DNA of 64,000 nt. Source: Cordia subcordata. Taxonomy: Eukaryota > Streptophyta > Magnoliopsida > Boraginales > Cordiaceae. Positions 9,869-21,906 of this stretch are shown here, piece by piece. The notes beneath the pieces were generated by a model. It had not been told where the DNA came from and did no database searches. It was given only the letters and a program-made list of their open reading frames with translations. Made by a program: the position numbers and the translations under genes. Location: assembly GCA_028554755.1 (NCBI GenBank), contig JAPTOF010000001.1, forward strand, positions 39,699,501 to 39,763,500, read 5' to 3'. The first letter of the stretch is position 1; each line of letters opens with the position of its first letter.

Positions 9869-12430
9869 ATGGTTATTCCTTTCCCGGCTGTTGTTTTCGC
9901 CTTTCTTTTTGCTTTCTCTACTTGCTTATCTCACCCCTTAGATCCTCTTACACCACATGAAATTAATCAGATTAGCAGCATTGTTCAAAAGTCCCACACC
10001 GGTTCCCTCCCGAATTTGACCTTTCACTTTGTTGATCTTGAAGAACCAGAGAAAACTGAAGTCCTGAAATGGCTATCTTCAAGTAAACAGAACGAGTCTT
10101 TTCCTTATCGTCGCGCCAGGGTCGTTGTTCGTGCTAGGAGAGAGACTCATGAGCTCATTGTGGATTTAATCAGTGGTTTACTGATATCAGACCACATTTA
10201 TACTGGCCATGGCTATCCACCATTCACATTCAGTGAATTTCTTCAAGCCAGCAGGATGGTCTTGAAGAATTCCCAGTTTCAAGATTCCATCTTGAGAAGA
10301 GGATTGAATTTATCAGAAGTCATTTGCCTACCACTAACAACAGGATGGTACGGAGAGCTGGCAACGCGAAGACTCGTCAGAGTTTCGTGTTTTTATCGCG
10401 GAGGGACGAGTAATATATGGGCGAGGCCTATTCAGGGAATGAGTATTGTAGTTGATGTTGAATCGATGCAGGTAAGTGAATTTGTGGATAGGTATAAAGC
10501 TCCATTAGCTAAACCTGGAGGTAGTGATTTCCTGTCATCAAGCCAGAAGTCTAATTATGTTACACAGAACGTTACTGATTCGAAAATCGCCATCAGGGGC
10601 CATGAGATTAAATGGGCTAATTGGAAGTTTCATGCTGCATTCAACACTCGAGCAGGAGTAATCATCTCTACAGCTTCTGTATTTGATGCCCAGAGGAAAA
10701 AGTTTCGGCGTGTGCTATACAGAGGGCATGTATCAGAAACATTTGTGCCGTACATGGATCCTGCACCTGAATGGTATTACAGGACTTTCATGGACATTGG
10801 TGAATTTGGTTTTGGGAGATCTGCTAACACCCTCGTTCCGCTTATCGACTGTCCAGACAATGCAGTGTATATTGACGGCGATATGGCTGGCGCAGATGGA
10901 CGAGCACAAGTGATTCCAAATGCCATTTGCATATTTGAGCGTTTTGTTGGTGATACTGCCTGGAGGCATACAGAAGTTGGCGGAGTGGTAAACTGCTAAT
11001 CACATATGTTTCTTAATATGTTGCAGACTTGCAATGCTTGTTAAGTTAAATTTTTTTTTTCTTTTTTATGTCCAAGATGATTTTTTTTTTTAAGCCGAGT
11101 CCACCTAGTGGAATAACGTTTGCATTGTTTTCGTTTGGTTTAAAGATGATTTTTCCGGTTCTGCAGATAACAAGCGCTGATCAAGAAGTTAACTTGGTGG
11201 TCAGAATGGTGGCTACAGTTGGGAATTATGATTATGTACTAGATTGGGAATTTAAACAAAGTGGTTCCATTAAAGTTGGGGTAAGTAACTGTCAACTCTG
11301 ATATTCTGTTTCACATTGATTCGGTACAAATTTTTATATTCGATTCATAATAATTTAAATTTTTTATTATTATATTATCGCGAGGTTAAAGATTTTTAGT
11401 CAGGCAAGTCTTTCTATAATAATGTCTTGTCATGAGGCGTGAGCGGTGTTAATAATCAAATCTCACGTGTATATGACAGGTGAGTCTAACCGGTGTTCTC
11501 GAGATGAGGACCGTCCCATATGCAAATGCTGATCAAATAACACAAGACATTTATGGTACCTTGGTAGCACCTCAAACAGTTGCAGGAAACCATGACCACT
11601 TCCTCACTTATTACCTTGATCTTGATGTCGATGGTAGTGAAAATTCATTTGTGAAAGCCAGATTACAAACTGCCAGAGTGAAAGATGTTAAAATTTCACC
11701 AAGAAAGAGCTACTGGATAGTAGTGAAAGAGACTGTGAAAACTGAAGCGGAGGCCAGAACTGAGCTAGGCCTGGAACCAGCTGACTTGTTGATCATCAAT
11801 CCTAACAAGAGGACTAAGGTCAGGAATCATGTCGGTTACCGGCTGATCGCCGGAGAGCCGGCTGCTTCCCTCCTGGCGGACGATGACTACCCGCAGATCC
11901 GAGCATCTTACACAAAATATCAAGTGTGGGTGACCAGCTATAACAAGTCAGAGAGGTGGGCTGGCGGGTTTTATGCTGATAGGAGTCACGGAGATGATGG
12001 CCTAGCCATTTGGAGCCAAAGGTATTTTATATCTGTAGTTTCTTATAATTTTTATATTTTAAGCAAAATTATCCCATGCATTGTATGTGTATAAAATTTA
12101 GTTGTTAGATATTAACCACTTCATCCGCCACATCTTTTATAAAATAATATTTTTATATCTATAGTCGAACATTGTTATATATTAATCTGCTTGTAGTTGA
12201 ACCTTTTCTGTATGCCATTGATGTAATCTGTGACTTATTATTATTACTATTATTTTTGGATTGTCTGCAGAAATAGGTCCATTGTAAACAAAGACATAGT
12301 GCTTTGGTACACAATTGGCTTCCATCACATTCCTTACCAAGAAGATTTTCCTGTGATGCCAACACTGCACGGAGGTTTCGAGCTTCGGCCAGCAAACTTC
12401 TTTGATAGAAATCCATTGCTTAAACAATAA
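9869..12430 (+). CDS. Copper-containing primary amine oxidase, secreted type
   Basis: Oxidises primary amines such as putrescine to aldehyde, NH3 and H2O2; family members act in the cell wall or peroxisome. Exons: 9869-10987, 11167-11280, 11480-12021, 12271-12430, giving 644 aa (family usually about 640-690). The first ~22 residues are a hydrophobic signal peptide ([11 protein letters not shown]), and the C-terminus ends LKQ with no peroxisomal SKL, so export is likely. N2 and N3 domains fill about 27-215, then the catalytic domain. Visible catalytic features: Asp309 in [10 protein letters not shown] (catalytic base), Tyr394 in TVGNYDY (topaquinone precursor), copper ligands His449 and His451 in NHDHF, and the third His in [11 protein letters not shown] (610/611). 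Compared with the disrupted copy upstream, it lacks the intron before WANW: exon 1 here equals exons 1+2 there. The start is the first ATG ahead of the signal peptide. All key residues are present, so it should be functional. Confidence 0.95.
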
Positions 12431-12559
12431 TCCTAATTAAACTTGATCATAGTTTGACAGAAATGCCTAACAAGGACTTGATGACAATCATTGTAAAGTT
12501 CGGACTTGCTGACAAGTATGATATATATATATATATATGATACTTGGTTATTTATGTCA

Positions 12560-12936
12560 ATATTGGAAATTTCGAGCCAACCACTGATTTGTAACTAAAA
12601 TTAATTTCTGGTCGCTTTGTGACTGAAATACCAACCATAGTAATAACAAATTTAATGATTGAATTTGGTCCTTGTGTACTTGTGATTAAAATAGTCCGTC
12701 TATGCAATTTTCGCGGCCAATATATAATCAAAAGAATTCGATCACAGATTCAATTACTGATCATTTAGTAATTTGTAACTATGGTATCAGTTTTAGTCAC
12801 TCTTCCTTCATATAATAATGATAATAATTTCTAATTTTGATATATATATATTTAGTTTAGTCACTAATTGAAAATAATTACTCGCGGTAACTGATTCTGT
12901 CAGTCACTAAAGCCTTATTCTCCCGACTTTTGTAGT
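12560..12936. mobile_element. Possible CACTA-type remnant
   Basis: Contains repeated phrases typical of plant CACTA-like non-autonomous repeats: CACTGATTTGTAACTAAAA, GTCGCTTTGTGACTGAAAT, TTAGTCACTAATTGAAAAT and GTCACTAAAGCC. It ends CGACTTTTGTAGTA, close to the reverse complement of a CACTACAA terminus. The opposite end is not recognised. It starts about 130 bases after the amine oxidase stop codon. A short (TA)n tract lies at about 12520-12537. Confidence 0.35.
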
Positions 12937-14994
12937 ATCAATTGATAAGGAACAAAATGATAAAAAAGAAGTTAAGAATGATTTGCGACAGTTAAACTTG
13001 GCCATGAAAGATGGTGAGTCTTGATTACACGTCTTGATCAAAATGTGTAATATGAAGATCTATATTTCAGATATTGGAATAAATTTTCTTTTTCTTTTTT
13101 TTTTGGGTGGGAGTGGGGATTGAGCTTGATGATCTTTCCATTGACTTCACACTTAAAGATCACTACTTAACCCATAACAAAACAAGTATTAGCACAAATG
13201 TTTAATTTACAAGACATCAAAAACTCTGCTTGGTGAATTAGCATAATAGTTAAGGATCAAAAGTCACTACCATAAACAAGACCCTCTTGAGAATTGATCA
13301 GCCCATCAGATCTAAATTAGGATCAATAATTGATAAGATCGTATTAAGAGAATGAATTAAATAACCCTTTTTTCAGAGAATCACTAAGACATCACGTTTT
13401 TTAAACAAATGAATTAATATTTTAGTTCTTGAATTTTGTGTCTTCAATTCACAGATTCAAGATAGACCACATAATAAATCACACCCAAGTCAACTTCATG
13501 TCTTCAAGATAGGAAAGACCGGCTAACTGCAGCTAATGCTTTGTTTTTCTCTTCTCTTCTTTCTTTCTTTTATTATTATTATTATTTTTTTTTTGGTCGA
13601 GTTGCGACTAATGCATTGGGGTGTGTCAAGTTTTTTCATGATTTGGGCTACTACACATTCATTAGTTTCAGTCCCCGATCATTTCAGTAAATTTTCGATA
13701 AAAATTATATTATTTAATTATGCATTTTTTTTTGGTTCTTAATTAGATCCTTTAGTCATATTGAAAAAAATTGAAAAATTATTTCCTCCTGTACTCTTTT
13801 CGCTTTGAGAGAAGAACTCTTTAGACTTGTCCCTAGTGTTTTCTACCTTAGGTCTCCTGTGTTCGGACCATGCCCGTGGCACACTTTTTCAGATTCGGCC
13901 TCATCATGGCTCTCCCTTAGCGCTTTTTTTTCGTTTCCCGTTTACTTTTTCATGCATCTTTTCCTTGTTTTTGGCTGTGGTGGTGTTTTTTGGTTGTGTT
14001 TTGTTTGTAGAGGCTTTAGATTTGTTGTTACTATCTGCTTGATCTGAGCCTTTTGGCCGTTTTTCTCTCTTTTGTCACCTGTGATCTTTGTTTTATAGTA
14101 TGGGCTCTCCATGTTGTGAGCTTTAATAACACAAATCTTGGTGCAAGCCTGAATGGTATGACTTGGTGCGCTCAAGTTCGTGCTATTCATACTTTACTCG
14201 CCGCTACCACTTGTTGCAAGAAGCCACTCACCTTTGATGCTCTTGATCCATTTTCCATTCTTGGTTATAGAGGTGATAAAGTTGTTGATGTCACCATTTG
14301 TTCAAGTCATAAACATAGAGGGTTCGTATTTTCTGTAGACTATCTAGGGTATATATTGCCTTGGGCTAGCCGCTATCCCAGATATTGAGTCTTGTTAAAC
14401 TCAATTTTGAATGTTCAGATCTCTGTCTCTCGATCGTCACTACTTTGCCAGTGCATTTCTTGGATTGTAGTGAGTGTTGTGATGGTTTTTCTCCCTTGGC
14501 AACTGTGGCCCATGTTTGGGGGATTAATTGATTGAATAATCGAGAACCATAATCTTCCTAGAAATAGCTTCTACAACGATAAATAGAAGTTAGGTTTGTT
14601 TGGCATCTATACCCTCTGTCAAGGGTGCTTGGAGATGGAGAGGTGCAATCAATTTCTCTATTGATGGGTATTGATCAATATCGTTTGCTCATCGGAGATG
14701 CTTGTTGTCTTCTTTCTCCTAAGGTTAGAGTTTCTCTTGAAGTTGGGTTGCTTGTTTGTTGCCTTGTTTGTCTGTTTTGTGTTTGAGCTATGATATGTCT
14801 TGCTTTTGGCTAGTTGCTTGTTGGCACATTTATGTGTCTTGTGTTTGGGTCTTGGCTCTTGTTATGTTTGTTGCTTTTCTAAATTTTTTAATAGGCTCTT
14901 GTTTTGGCCCACTTGTCTATGTATTGATTTTTGGTTTCATTCATTCCTTTTTGGACTTGGACCTATTTGTTAAAAAAAGAAATTAAATTCCTTA
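12937..14994. other. Gene-free region, possible non-LTR element debris
   Basis: No intact gene. From about 13530 the plus strand becomes T/G-rich. The frame 14053-14388 is open but matches nothing I recognise. The part up to 14985 (GTTTGTTGCCTTGTTTGTCTG, TTGGACTTGGACC, then TTAAAAAAAGAAATT) looks like the 3' tail of a plant LINE ending in a short A-rich run, but no reverse transcriptase motif is visible. The copia element begins directly after it, at 14995. Confidence 0.3.
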
Positions 14995-15359
14995 TGTTAT
15001 AAAATAATTATGAAAGAGAGAAATGTGTAAAGAGAAAATATAAAGAGAATTAAACTCTATTTCATCATTCTCTCAAATATATTTTTCTACGTCTTCTATT
15101 TCATCTTATTCTTGGTTTTAGAGCCAATGAATCAAAGCAAGCCGTTAAATGCTTTGGCTTAATTTTCTTCATCATTAAATGCCATGTATAATTTGCTTCT
15201 TAGTATGCATATAGCTCACTATATTTTCCAACTCTTACATGCTTTTGTAGATTTTCAAAGGAAAGGATATTGCTCTCATTTTTCAACAATTTGTGCTATC
15301 TCTTAAGCCATGTTTGCAATTGTTGACTTCCTTTGATAAATGTCCATATTTTCACAACA
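14995..15359 (-). repeat. 3' LTR of the copia element
   Basis: 365 bases, from TGTTATAAAATAATT to TTTTCACAACA on the plus strand. It aligns along its full length with 20879-21245, with scattered substitutions and a few small indels. On the element's own strand it begins TGTTGTGAAAAT and follows a purine-rich stretch (CCAATAGGAG). Confidence 0.88.
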
Positions 15360-15392
15360 CTCCTATTGGACATTCGTTATAAAAATATGTCT

Positions 15393-15560
15393 CGTTAAAA
15401 TCTTACTACGAAAAAACTTAGTGGGACAAAAATCCTAGTGAAGGAAAAAGAGTATAATATTTTTGTTATACACTTCATGCTGCCTCATTAAAAACCTTGC
15501 TAGGAAAACCCAGTGGGACAAAATCTAGGCTAAGGAAAAAGAGTACAGCGCATATAGTCT
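15393..15560. repeat. Tandem duplication near the 3' LTR of the copia element
   Basis: Two adjacent copies of a ~95-base segment. Each contains CTCRTTAAAANCTT, then AAACNNAGTGGGACAAAA, then AAGGAAAAAGAGTA. The second copy ends at AAAGAGTACAGCG. Such a block is a known feature of the untranslated 3' part of some plant copia families; here it separates the RNase H remnant from the LTR. Confidence 0.6.
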
Positions 15561-15649
15561 CGTCCTCATGAAGACAATCAAAAGTAATCTCTGAATCATC
15601 ACGTGTCAATCTTGTGTACCAGTTTCTCCAATGTTGTTACAGGTAATGC

Positions 15650-18600
15650 TTTTATAAATAAGTTTGCTAAATTGTCACTTGAGCGAATTTGGCAAACATC
15701 GATCTTACCTTTCTTTTGGAGTTCATGTGTGAAGAAGAACTTTGGTGAGATATGCTTAATTCTGTCACCCTTGATATAGCCTCCTTTAACTTGAGCAATA
15801 CATGCAGTATTATCTTCATATAATATAGTAGGACCTCTTTTGCTAGCTGAAATATTGCATTATCCTTCAATATGTTGAGGTAAAGACCTTAACCATACAC
15901 ATTCTCTGCTCATCTCATATAATACAAGTATTTCAACATGATTTGAGGAGGTGGCAGCAATAGTCTACTTTGTTGAGTGCTAGGAAATAATTGTACCACC
16001 ATACGTGAAAAGATATCCAGTTCGGGATCGTTCTTTATGCAAGTCAAATAAATATACCCAGCATCTACATACCCTATTAATGCAAGATATGTATGCTTTG
16101 AATACAATAAGCCTATATCTATTGTTCCATGAAGATAACGATATACGTTTAATACCGGCCCAATGTCTTCGTGTTGGTACAGCACTAAATCTTACTTATA
16201 GATTTACAAAAAAATGTAATATCTAGACGTATATTGTTAGCAAGATACATTAATGCACCAATTGCACTAAGATATGACACTTCACTGCCAAGTATTTCTT
16301 CATTATTTTCTTGAGGACGAAAAAGGGTTCTTTTTAATATCAAGAGATTGAACAACCATTGAAGTACTCAATGGATGAGCTTTTTCCATATTAAATCTCT
16401 TCAAAACTTTTTCAGTATAAGTCTTTTAGTGGACTAAAATTCCACTTGGCAAATGCTCAATTTGTAGGCTGAGACAAAATTTAGTTTTTCCCCGATCTTT
16501 CATCTTAAATTCTTTACATAAATATGCAATTGCTGCTGTAAGCTCTTCAATAATCCCTATGATGTTTCAATCATCAACATATATAGCAATAATAACAAAC
16601 CCATCTTTTGATTTCTTGATAAAAACACATGGGCTCATAAGACTATTAACATATCCTTCTTTTAGAAGGTATATGCTTAGACGATTGTACCACGTTCGTC
16701 CAGATTGTTTTAATCCATATAAGGAGCTTTGCAATTTAATGGAATACATTTCCCGAAGATTTGACTTGAATGCTTTAGGCATATTCAATTCTTTAGGGAC
16801 TTTCATATAAATATCACTATGTAGTAACCCATATAGATATGTTGTCAATATATCCATAAGATGCATATGAAATCATTTACAAATTGCTAGGCTGATTAAA
16901 TATCTCAATGTAATTATGTCCATCACAGGAGAGTATGTCTCCTCATAATCGATTCAAGGTCTTTGTGAAAAACCTTGAATTACAAGTCGTGCTTTATATC
17001 TTACAATTTATTATTTTCATTTCGTTTTCGCACGAATACCCATTTGTAGCTTACAAGCCTTACATTTTTAGGTGTTTGGACTATAGGTCTAAAAACTTTA
17101 TGCTTTACAAGAGAATTTTAATTCAGCCTCAATTGTGTCTTTCTATTTAGGCCAATCATTTCTATGTCGACATTCTTAAACAGATTTTGATTCATAATCC
17201 TCACTTTCTATCATCAATTTAGTGGCTACTGCATATGAAAATTTTTCATCAACAACAATTTTATTTCGGCTCCATCTTTTTCCTGTAGAGATATAAATAA
17301 TTGAGATCTCTTCATTTTCAATATTGTTGCTATTTTTCTCATATTCAGGTACTGATTCTCTATTACTGTTGCCTTTCAAGCTATTTTTGTGACATTCATA
17401 GAATCATTAAGAATCTCGAAAATGCCAACATGCTTATTCGACTTTCTCCTCTTTCGAGAATTTTTATCTTTGGAACCAATTGGTCTATCACATTTTTTAC
17501 ATGTCGTAGACTCATTTGCTAGAGTATTGGATAGCTCTTTTGAAATATCAATTCTAGTAGGATATCAATTCTAGCGGGAGCATTTTGAGCAAGAACATGT
17601 GACTTAGTCATTTTCTTTGTATCAGTGAATGTATCTGGCAATTAATGAGCCATCCTTTGTAGATGAATAATTTTCTAAACTTCTTGTTCAGATAGATTTG
17701 TACGAGGATCAAAATAAGCCATAGATGATGCATTCCATGTAATTTCTTGCTTTTCAAGATTTTGTTTTTCCCCCTAATGCTGAGAATATTGTTTCGTTAA
17801 ACTGACAATCAGCAAGACGTGCTGTAAAAAGATCTTCAATTAAGGGTTTAAGATATTTGATGATTCATGGAGATTTAAAACCAACATATATTCTCAATCT
17901 TTTTTTGTGGTCCTATTTTTGTGCGCTATAGTAGAACAATTGGAATATATACTACATAACCAAATATTTTTAAATAGGATATATTTGGTTCTTGACTAAA
18001 AATCAATTATAAAGGGGAATATTTATGATAAGCAGTTGGTTTTATCCGAACTAGTGCTATAGCATGCAATATGGCATGTCCCTAAGCAGACCTAGGCAAC
18101 TTAGTTATCATAAGTAGTGGTCTGATGATTAGCTATGGACGTTTAATAAAAGATTCTATTAAACCATTTTGAGTATGTGTGTGAGCCATATGATGCTCAA
18201 TTATAATCTCAATTGATGTACAATAATCATTAAAAGATTGGGATGTAAATTCTCTTGCATTATTAAGACAAATTTTCCTAATTGTATGATCCGAAAATTG
18301 TGCACGTAGGCAAATTATTTGTGCAAATAATCTTGCAAATGACACATTTAGAGTGGATAATAAGGAGACATGTGACCAATGTATAGAGACATCTATTAAT
18401 ACCATAAAATATCGAAATGGTTCGTATGCTAGAAAAATAGGCCTACTTATGTCCCCTTATATTCGTTCTAAAAATGTAGGATTTTCAGCATCCATTTTAG
18501 TTGGGGATGGCTTTATAATCAATTTTCCCTAAGCACAAGCAACACATAAAATTCATTTGATGAGAGTACTTTTTGACTCTTTAATAAGTGTCCATGTGAA

Positions 18601-19090
18601 TTTTCAATAATTCATCTCATCGTTATTGCGCTTGGATGTCTAAGGCGATCATGCCAAATAGTAAAATTCTTTTGATCAATTATCTTTTGGTTCATCACAA
18701 CATGTGATCCCACAGGATTTATATAAGCACAATATAGTCCAGAAGATAATGTTAGATTTTTCTAAAATATGTTTTTTGCCAGATATAAGCGATGTGATAT
18801 AGAGATATTCTTTATTGCCTTCCTTTCTAGTTTCAATATGATAACCATTTTCTCGTATATCTCTAAAACTGAGTAGATTCCGTTGTGATCTACTTGAATA
18901 TTAGGCATTGCTTGTTATCATTTTTGTTCCTCCAGGAAACATAACACAAGCTCTACCAACTATTGTATTGACATTTGCATTAGTTAATTTTAGTTGGGGG
19001 AAATACTCCTTCTTTTTGAGAATAGTATGTGTTGCAGCACTATCAACCAAACATATTTCTCCATCATTAATATGATGCAAATCCATAGTT
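15650..19090 (-). pseudogene. copia pol remnant: protease, integrase, RT, RNase H
   Basis: Read right to left. The protease remnant (19086-18901) has the active-site text CLVDSAATHTIL. The integrase remnant (18405-18133) has HTQNGLIES near its end. The reverse transcriptase remnant (16866-16567) has SSLYGLKQSGRTWY and ends IAIYVDD, the RT active site. The RNase H part is split over 16185-15910 and 15870-15667. Stops and shifts interrupt every junction. Function in a live element: polyprotein processing, insertion and reverse transcription; here all are lost. Confidence 0.85.
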
Positions 19091-19379
19091 CTTCACAATA
19101 GTAATTAAGAAAATACACAAATATTAGCAAAGATACGACATTCATTTCATAAAAGATAGATATTACATTCAAGCTAAAATTAAGCATTAAAGTGACAAAC
19201 AGTTCGACATAATAAAAACGTTCTATTTTTACATAAAGAGTAATTTGGATGGACATTTCCATCACCAATCACTTGTTCAATATTTTCAATAGCATTTTCA
19301 AAGAAGTCAAAGCAATTAAGGTGTGTGTAATTCATTTGAGTATTTTGTTCGACAAGATTTGTTTATGCATCTTTTTCTT

Positions 19380-19958
19380 TTTCTTTCAACGAAACTTGAT
19401 AAAGATCCACAAGATATTTAGTAGTATGACACGTTTGATGCCAATATCCTTTCATGCCACATCTATAGCAAGTACTTTCAGTATGTTGGAAAGATTTATT
19501 TCGTGGATTATTTCTTCGTCGTGGTTTTCTTGTCTCTTGAAATTTGGTCTATTTGACCTATGAAAATTACGACCATTATCATGTCTATAACCACGACCAT
19601 CACCATATCCACGAACACGCCTATGACCATAATTATTTGATGACGTAGCATTCACCTCAGGAGATGCAATTTCACTCATTTTAGGAAATGGTTCTGAGCT
19701 AGTTGGTCGTGTTTGATGGTTTTTCATTAGGAGCTCATTATTTTGCTCAACAACAAGAAGATATGAGATTAACTCAGAAAATTTTTTGAAACCAGACTCT
19801 CTATATTGTTGTTGTAAGACCATATTAGATGTATAGAAAATAGAGAATATCTTTTTTAACATGCCTTTATCAGTGATCTTTTTTTTGCATAATTTCAATT
19901 GTGAAATAATTCTAAATACAACAGAGTTATACTCGCTTACAGTTTTAAAATTCTGCAA
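19380..19958 (-). pseudogene. copia gag remnant
   Basis: The frame 19958-19452 (168 codons) reads as the C-terminal half of a copia gag: YNSVVFRIISQLKLC, then VLQQQYRESGFKKFSELISY, then VEQNNELLMKNHQ and a G/R/N-rich stretch. Beyond a frame break lies a zinc-knuckle-like CYRCGMKGYWHQTC (about 19430-19470). The usual metal-binding His of CX2CX4HX4C is Tyr here, so the knuckle is probably damaged. Gag text also continues upstream toward 20270 in broken frames. Confidence 0.75.
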
Positions 19959-20878
19959 TCGCAGGTGAGTCCACTCATAGTGAGCTTTAGAAGGATCACT
20001 ATTTTATGATGATCAAATCTTTCCTTCAATTTTTGCCAAAGGACTTGTAGATCCTTCATTGTAAGGTATTCAGCTTTAAGTCCTTCATGGAAATGATGAT
20101 GAAGGAATATTAATGCTTTAGCGCGATCATGTAAGGATGCGTTATTTCTTTCTTTAATTGTTTTTCGAAGCTCCTTGGCATTGAGATGTGTTTTGGTATC
20201 AAGGATCTATGATAAATAATTGTTGCCAGAAATGTCAAGGGCTACGAACTTAAGCTTCGTGAGGTTTGACATTATGAATTTAGCATATTTCAAAAAAAAA
20301 TTAGTAAAAGAAATAATAATATATGCACTTGACGTATCTTACTGACCAGTAAATATAAGCATATAGAAAGAAATTAAAATATTACAAATATGGCATATGA
20401 GACTTATAAGCATGATATAAAATAACGATATTAATTTCAAATGTAAATAATATGTCAGTGTAATTATTATAATTAGTCATTATATTAGTGTTTATGTACT
20501 TAGAAGTCATCATTTTTTTAATTAAGTTATCATAATCACATGTCCAAAAGTCAAGGTGATCACGTCCTCAAAAGTCATGATAATTAAGTCTTCCAAAAAA
20601 TTATGGTATTTGTTATTATTTTATTTTATCATTATTATTCTATTAAAGAGGAAATATTGCAATAATCTATTCTAGAAGAAATAATACAACAAAAATTTTA
20701 TTTCTAGAATAAATGTAATGTAAAATAGATAGGATAGTAAAAACTTTATGTCATAAATATGATGTAATGCCAAAAATAAAATAAGAACCATTACCTTTCT
20801 TTTTTTTTTTTTTGTAGAATCGTGCTCCTTTTAATAATTTGCAGAACTTCTCGTCGGCAGAGACTCGTGCTGATAACA

Positions 20879-21245
20879 TGTTGTAAAATAATTATGAAAT
20901 AGAAAAATGTGTAGAGAGAAAATATAAAGAGAATTAAACTCTATTTTATCATTCTCTCAAATATGTTTTTCTACATGATCTGCTTCATTCCATTCTCAGT
21001 CTTTATAGGCAATGAATCAAGGCAAGCCATTAAATGTTTTGGTTTAATTTTCTTCATCATTAAATTCCATATATAATTTGTCTTCTTAGCATGCATATAG
21101 CTCACTATATTTTCCAACTCTTGCATGCTTTTGTAATTTCTAAAGCAAAGGATATTGCTCTCATTTTTCAATAATTGTGTATTATATCTTAAGCCATGTT
21201 TACAATTGTTAATTTCCTTTAATGAATGTCCATATTTTCACAACA
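20879..21245 (-). repeat. 5' LTR of the copia element
   Basis: 367 bases, from TGTTGTAAAATAATT to TTTTCACAACA on the plus strand, paired with 14995-15359. Just inside it (20865-20880 on the plus strand) is the primer-binding-like site, TGTTATCAGCACGAG on the minus strand, close to the plant copia consensus TGGTATCAGAGC. Confidence 0.88.
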
Positions 21246-21871
21246 CTTAAATCTCGATTGTAAAATTTACAAGATCTATAATACTCATGCTCTACATAAC
21301 CAAAATATCTTTTAAGAATTTAGGTGCCTATACGCATGGCTGGATTTGTTTCTTCTTTGGCCAGGATGCATATCAGATCTTCACCAAACAAGAAATTAGT
21401 AAATTTATCATCACCCCTCAATTCTTTGGTATAATTCTGTCTTCATAATTGTCCCAAAAGTGAATGACAATCTAACACGAAACTCTCTCATTAGCCTTTG
21501 TGGCCTAGCTAGTGCAGCAATGTCAATCATGCTGATGCAACTTTGACATCACAACTTACCCATGCCTAATTATACCTTAACTTATCAATAATAATTTTTA
21601 CTGAGTTCGGGGCCCAAAAAAAAAAAATTAGAGTCCACTTAACCCGTAAAAAAGTGGTGCTAAATCTTGATTCTTTTCTGTGATGTTATGTGCTCTGAAA
21701 TATAAATGTCCAACGTAAAAATTAGTGGTCCAAACCAAAAAAAACCATAAATCGATGGTTTTTTTAGGTGGTTTGACCTATCATGATTTATTTTTTAAAA
21801 ATCAAAATAAGCAATTCAGTTTTTAATTTTTGGGAGTAAAAGCCACTATGCCAACCAACCTCCCACTACAT

Positions 21872-21906
<35 letters not shown>

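Larger units (their letters stand above)
14995..21245 (-). mobile_element. Degenerate full-length Ty1/copia retrotransposon
   Basis: Two LTRs (14995-15359 and 20879-21245) bound about 5.5 kb of internal sequence. Read on the minus strand the order is LTR, primer-binding-like TGTTATCAGCACGAG, gag, protease, integrase, RT, RNase H, LTR, which is the copia order. The flanking bases CTTA occur on both sides (14991-14994, 21246-21249), probably the target duplication, although copia elements usually make 5 bases. Many stops and frameshifts break the polyprotein, so the element cannot encode its own proteins. By eye the LTRs are roughly 88-90% identical, indicating an old insertion. Confidence 0.9.

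Noticed and set aside
9759..9941. 60-codon open frame overlapping the start of the intact amine oxidase
   Set aside because: Out of frame with the signal peptide and with no family resemblance; a shadow of the upstream region and exon 1.
14053..14388. 111-codon open frame
   Set aside because: No recognisable domain, in a T/G-rich region next to a retrotransposon; kept only as possible LINE debris.
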